DNA of 64,000 nucleotides from Blautia sp. Marseille-P3201T (GTDB lineage: Bacteria > Bacillota > Clostridia > Lachnospirales > Lachnospiraceae), in contig NZ_LT635469.1 in assembly GCF_900120295.1 (NCBI RefSeq), forward strand, positions 434,001 through 498,000, read 5' to 3'. Below the pieces are notes generated by a model. The model did not search any database. It was given only the letters and a program-made list of their open reading frames with translations, and had not been told where the DNA came from. The translations under genes were made by a program, and so were the position numbers. Within the stretch, counting starts at the first letter, position 1; every line of letters begins with the position of its first letter. Positions 61,885-64,000 of the stretch are shown here, one piece after another.

Positions 61885-62421
61885 ATGGCAAAATATAGAA
61901 AATTAGGCAGAACTGCTGACCAGAGAAAAGCTTTACTTAGAAATCAGGTAACAAACTTATTATATCATGGAAGAATTGTTACAACTGAAACAAAAGCAAA
62001 AGAAGTTCGTAAAATTGCTGATGGTTTAATCGCTATGGCAGTTCGCGAAAAAGATAACTTCGAAACAGTAACAATTACAGCAAAAGTTGCTCGTAAAGAT
62101 GCTGAAGGCAAGAGAGTAAAAGAAGTTGTAGATGGTAAAAAAGTTACTGTATACGATGAAGTACAGAAAGAAATCAAGAAGGATGCTCCTTCCAGATTAC
62201 ATGCCAGAAGACAGATGTTAAAAGTTCTTTACCCAGTGAAAGAAGTTCCAACAGCTGCAGCTGGTAAAAAGAAAAACACAAAAGAAATCGACTTAACAGA
62301 AAAATTATTTACAGAAATCGCACCAAAATACGCTGACCGTAATGGTGGTTATACAAGAATTATCAAAATCGGACCACGTAAAGGTGATGCTGCGATGGAA
62401 GTAGTTCTGGAATTAGTATAA
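61885..62421 (+). CDS. rplQ: 50S ribosomal protein L17, long form
   Basis: A 178-aa L17, longer than the usual 115-130. The start [20 protein letters not shown] and [20 protein letters not shown] are typical. The middle (about residues 60-135) carries an insertion with [20 protein letters not shown] and a Lys-rich [14 protein letters not shown]; the end [20 protein letters not shown] is standard again. Similar insertions occur in other Lachnospiraceae L17. GGAGG precedes the ATG at 61885. Confidence 0.95.
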   Translation: MAKYRKLGRTADQRKALLRNQVTNLLYHGRIVTTETKAKEVRKIADGLIAMAVREKDNFETVTITAKVARKDAEGKRVKEVVDGKKVTVYDEVQKEIKKDAPSRLHARRQMLKVLYPVKEVPTAAAGKKKNTKEIDLTEKLFTEIAPKYADRNGGYTRIIKIGPRKGDAAMEVVLELV

Positions 62422-62438
62422 TATCAGAATAATAAAAC

Positions 62439-62473
62439 GAGCCAAGATGCAAAATGTGTCTTGGCTCATTTTA
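62439..62473 (+). terminator. Terminator after rplQ
   Basis: GAGCCAAGA (62439-62447) pairs with TCTTGGCTC (62459-62467), followed by ATTTTATTT. It ends the rpmJ-rplQ operon. Confidence 0.85.
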
Positions 62474-62560
62474 TTTCGTACAGTCTAAGTCGTTTTGCTT
62501 GTTTAATTTGTTCAAAAGTAGTAAAATAATAAATCGAAGAAATGACAGGAGGACTGTGGT

Positions 62561-63481
62561 ATGGGAAAAAAAATGCTTTTTATATTTAATCCAAGATCAG
62601 GAAAAGGAAGTATTAAAAACCGCCTGATGGATATTCTGGATATTTTCGTGAAAGGTGGATATGAAATTACCGTTCACCCTACACAGGCCTATATGGACGG
62701 ATTAAAGGTAACAAAGAGGAAAGCGGGAAATTATGACATTGTAGTTGCCAGTGGCGGTGATGGGACTCTTGATGAGGTAGTTACCGGCATGCTCATAGGA
62801 GGACATCAAGTCCCTATTGGCTATATTCCGGCAGGAAGTACCAATGATTTTGCCAATAGCCTTCATATATCAAAGAATATGCTGCAGGCAGCAACGGATA
62901 TTGTAGAAGGAATTCCTCATGCTTTTGATGTAGGGGGATTTAATGACGATTATTTTGTATATATTGCAGCTTTTGGACTTTTTACAGATGTTTCCTATGA
63001 AACAAATCAGGATATGAAGAACATTTTGGGACATGCAGCTTATATATTAGAAGGAACACAGCGACTTTTTAATATTAAATCTTACAATCTTCATGTGACA
63101 AGTGATTATATGGATCTGTCAGGAGAATTTATTTTTGGTATGATAAGCAATTCTACTTCTGTAGGAGGATTTAAACGTCTTACAGGACCGGATGTTATGT
63201 TAGATGATGGGGTTTTTGAAGTTATGTTTATCCGAAGACCAAAAAATATTTTAGAATTAAATGAAATTATTGCGTCACTTGTCGGAACCAATGACTCAAA
63301 AATGATTGAAGTGTTTAAGACAACAGAGTTAACAATAGAATGTGAAGAAGAGATTTCATGGACATTGGATGGAGAGTTTGGAGGACAGCATAAAAATGTT
63401 CAGATTAAAAACCTGAAGCATGTAGTTCAGATTATGTTGGCGAAAAATGATCAGGTGCCATTAATCAATCCGCCGGAATAA
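62561..63481 (+). CDS. YegS/DagK-family lipid kinase
   Basis: A 306-aa soluble kinase of the diacylglycerol-kinase catalytic family. It has FIFNPRSGKGSIKNRLMDIL, VVASGGDGTLDEVVTGMLIG (the GGDGT motif), GYIPAGSTNDFANSLHI and the C-terminal ISWTLDGEFGGQHKNVQIKN. In Gram-positives the DgkB relative returns diacylglycerol from lipoteichoic acid synthesis to phosphatidic acid, which would suit the LtaS-like enzyme at 28 kb; the substrate is inferred. AGGAGG precedes the ATG. Confidence 0.9.
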   Translation: MGKKMLFIFNPRSGKGSIKNRLMDILDIFVKGGYEITVHPTQAYMDGLKVTKRKAGNYDIVVASGGDGTLDEVVTGMLIGGHQVPIGYIPAGSTNDFANSLHISKNMLQAATDIVEGIPHAFDVGGFNDDYFVYIAAFGLFTDVSYETNQDMKNILGHAAYILEGTQRLFNIKSYNLHVTSDYMDLSGEFIFGMISNSTSVGGFKRLTGPDVMLDDGVFEVMFIRRPKNILELNEIIASLVGTNDSKMIEVFKTTELTIECEEEISWTLDGEFGGQHKNVQIKNLKHVVQIMLAKNDQVPLINPPE

Positions 63482-63541
63482 AAACCTGTTCCTGATTTTG
63501 TCATATAATAATAAAAACAGGCAAAACAGGTGAATAACAGG

Positions 63542-64000
63542 ATGGAAATGATAATCAAAGAAATAGTATTGATTTTTGTACTGACCACAGACTCTTTTGT
63601 GGTCAGTTTTGCTTATGGAATGAGAAGAGTAAAGATGCCTTTTAAAATTGTGGCAGGTATGAATGTGATTATGAGTGGATTGTTAGGAATTGCCTTGCTG
63701 ACAGGCAGTTTTCTTTCAGGTTTTTTTTCTGAAAATGTAACAACATATCTGGGGGCAATTCTTCTTACAGGAATTGGTTTATATCGAATTTTAAGTTTTT
63801 TCTTTCAAAAAGAAGAAAATCAGGAAATATATAAAGCGCTTACCACCGGAGAAGGATTTACACTGGCATTTTTGCTTTCTTTGGACAGTCTGGCTGTGGG
63901 AGTAGGAACCGGTTTGGTTCAGGCAGGGCAGTTATTTCTGGCAGCAGGAACTTTTATTGGTGGAATACTCATGATGGAACTGGGATGGAAATTGGGATGT
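63542..64000 (+). CDS. MntP/YtaF-family membrane protein (partial, runs off the window)
   Basis: The first 153 codons of a membrane protein with helices IVLIFVLTTDSFVVSFAYGM, VIMSGLLGIALLTGSFLSGF and FTLAFLLSLDSLAVGVGTGL. The paired motifs TTDSFVVSFA and SLDSLAVGVG are the repeated Asp motifs of the MntP/YtaF family; MntP exports manganese, and YtaF is a sporulation membrane protein in Firmicutes. Which one this is cannot be decided from the fragment. The ribosome site (CAGGTGAATAACAGG) is modest; the start at 63542 is chosen, with 63548 as an alternative. Confidence 0.75.
   Translation, partial: MEMIIKEIVLIFVLTTDSFVVSFAYGMRRVKMPFKIVAGMNVIMSGLLGIALLTGSFLSGFFSENVTTYLGAILLTGIGLYRILSFFFQKEENQEIYKALTTGEGFTLAFLLSLDSLAVGVGTGLVQAGQLFLAAGTFIGGILMMELGWKLGC

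Noticed and set aside
63485-63530. CCTGTTCCTG / CAGG...AACAGG inverted repeat between the lipid kinase and the MntP/YtaF-like gene, as another ribosome-site lock
   Set aside because: The pairing is bulged, the nearest -10-like box (TATAAT) is not of sigma-G type, and the arms do not cover the best ribosome site; not strong enough to add to the two clear cases.

Overview
The window looks like a chromosomal segment of a low-GC, spore-forming Firmicute of the Clostridia, most plausibly a Lachnospiraceae gut anaerobe (Blautia-like style; genus not determined). The reasons are: a spoIIA operon followed by spoVAA-AE, an alpha/beta-type spore protein, AddAB instead of RecBCD, T-box control of valS, zinc-type S14 and L36, strong AGGAGG ribosome binding sites, and glycan use through an AraC/GH36 pair. 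No rRNA, tRNA, prophage, insertion sequence or CRISPR array was seen.

Layout. 1-11.5 kb: the end of hslO, nadE, a membrane-anchored FMN-bind-like protein, an EamA permease, a Cof-type phosphatase, and addB-addA (double-strand break repair). 11.6-15.9 kb: an AraC regulator divergent from a GH36 alpha-galactosidase, a cell-wall-repeat protein and a gene remnant. 16-18.4 kb: a padR-DUF1700-DUF4097-pspC envelope module and a small spore protein. 18.4-19.1 kb: a cobalamin riboswitch with no recognisable gene behind it, then terminators and palindromic repeats. 19.1-24.9 kb: an ABC-2 exporter, dgkA, a phasin-like protein with a UbiB/ABC1 kinase, and two membrane-anchored proteins on the minus strand. 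24.9-33.2 kb: T-box-valS, an LtaS-like enzyme, folC, a 49-aa protein and a zinc-ribbon TPR protein. 33.2-38.1 kb: a 250-bp imperfect palindrome, then spoIIAA-spoIIAB-sigF and spoVAA-AB-AC-AD-AE. 38.3-45 kb: tcdA-murB-rapZ-whiA-crh-like, an M18 aminopeptidase and an acidic membrane protein.

45.2-62.4 kb is the large ribosomal protein region in three transcription blocks. S10/spc runs from rpsJ to secY; adk-map-KOW-infA follows; then rpmJ-rpsM-rpsK-rpsD-rpoA-rplQ, with terminators and promoters between blocks. The window closes with a lipid kinase and a truncated MntP/YtaF-like gene.

The most interesting signals are regulatory and structural. (1) At spoVAA and at the small spore protein, a sigma-G-like -10 box touches or overlaps the left arm of a hairpin whose right arm contains the gene's Shine-Dalgarno. 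Read-through RNA would hide the ribosome site, while RNA started at the local promoter would expose it. (2) Paired hairpins with a conserved core and co-varying stems sit in three gaps of the ribosomal protein operon, with a relative near 2.1 kb. (3) A short palindromic repeat sits directly after terminator U-tracts at several loci. (4) The cobalamin riboswitch is apparently orphaned. (5) The Crh-like HPr has Glu at position 15.
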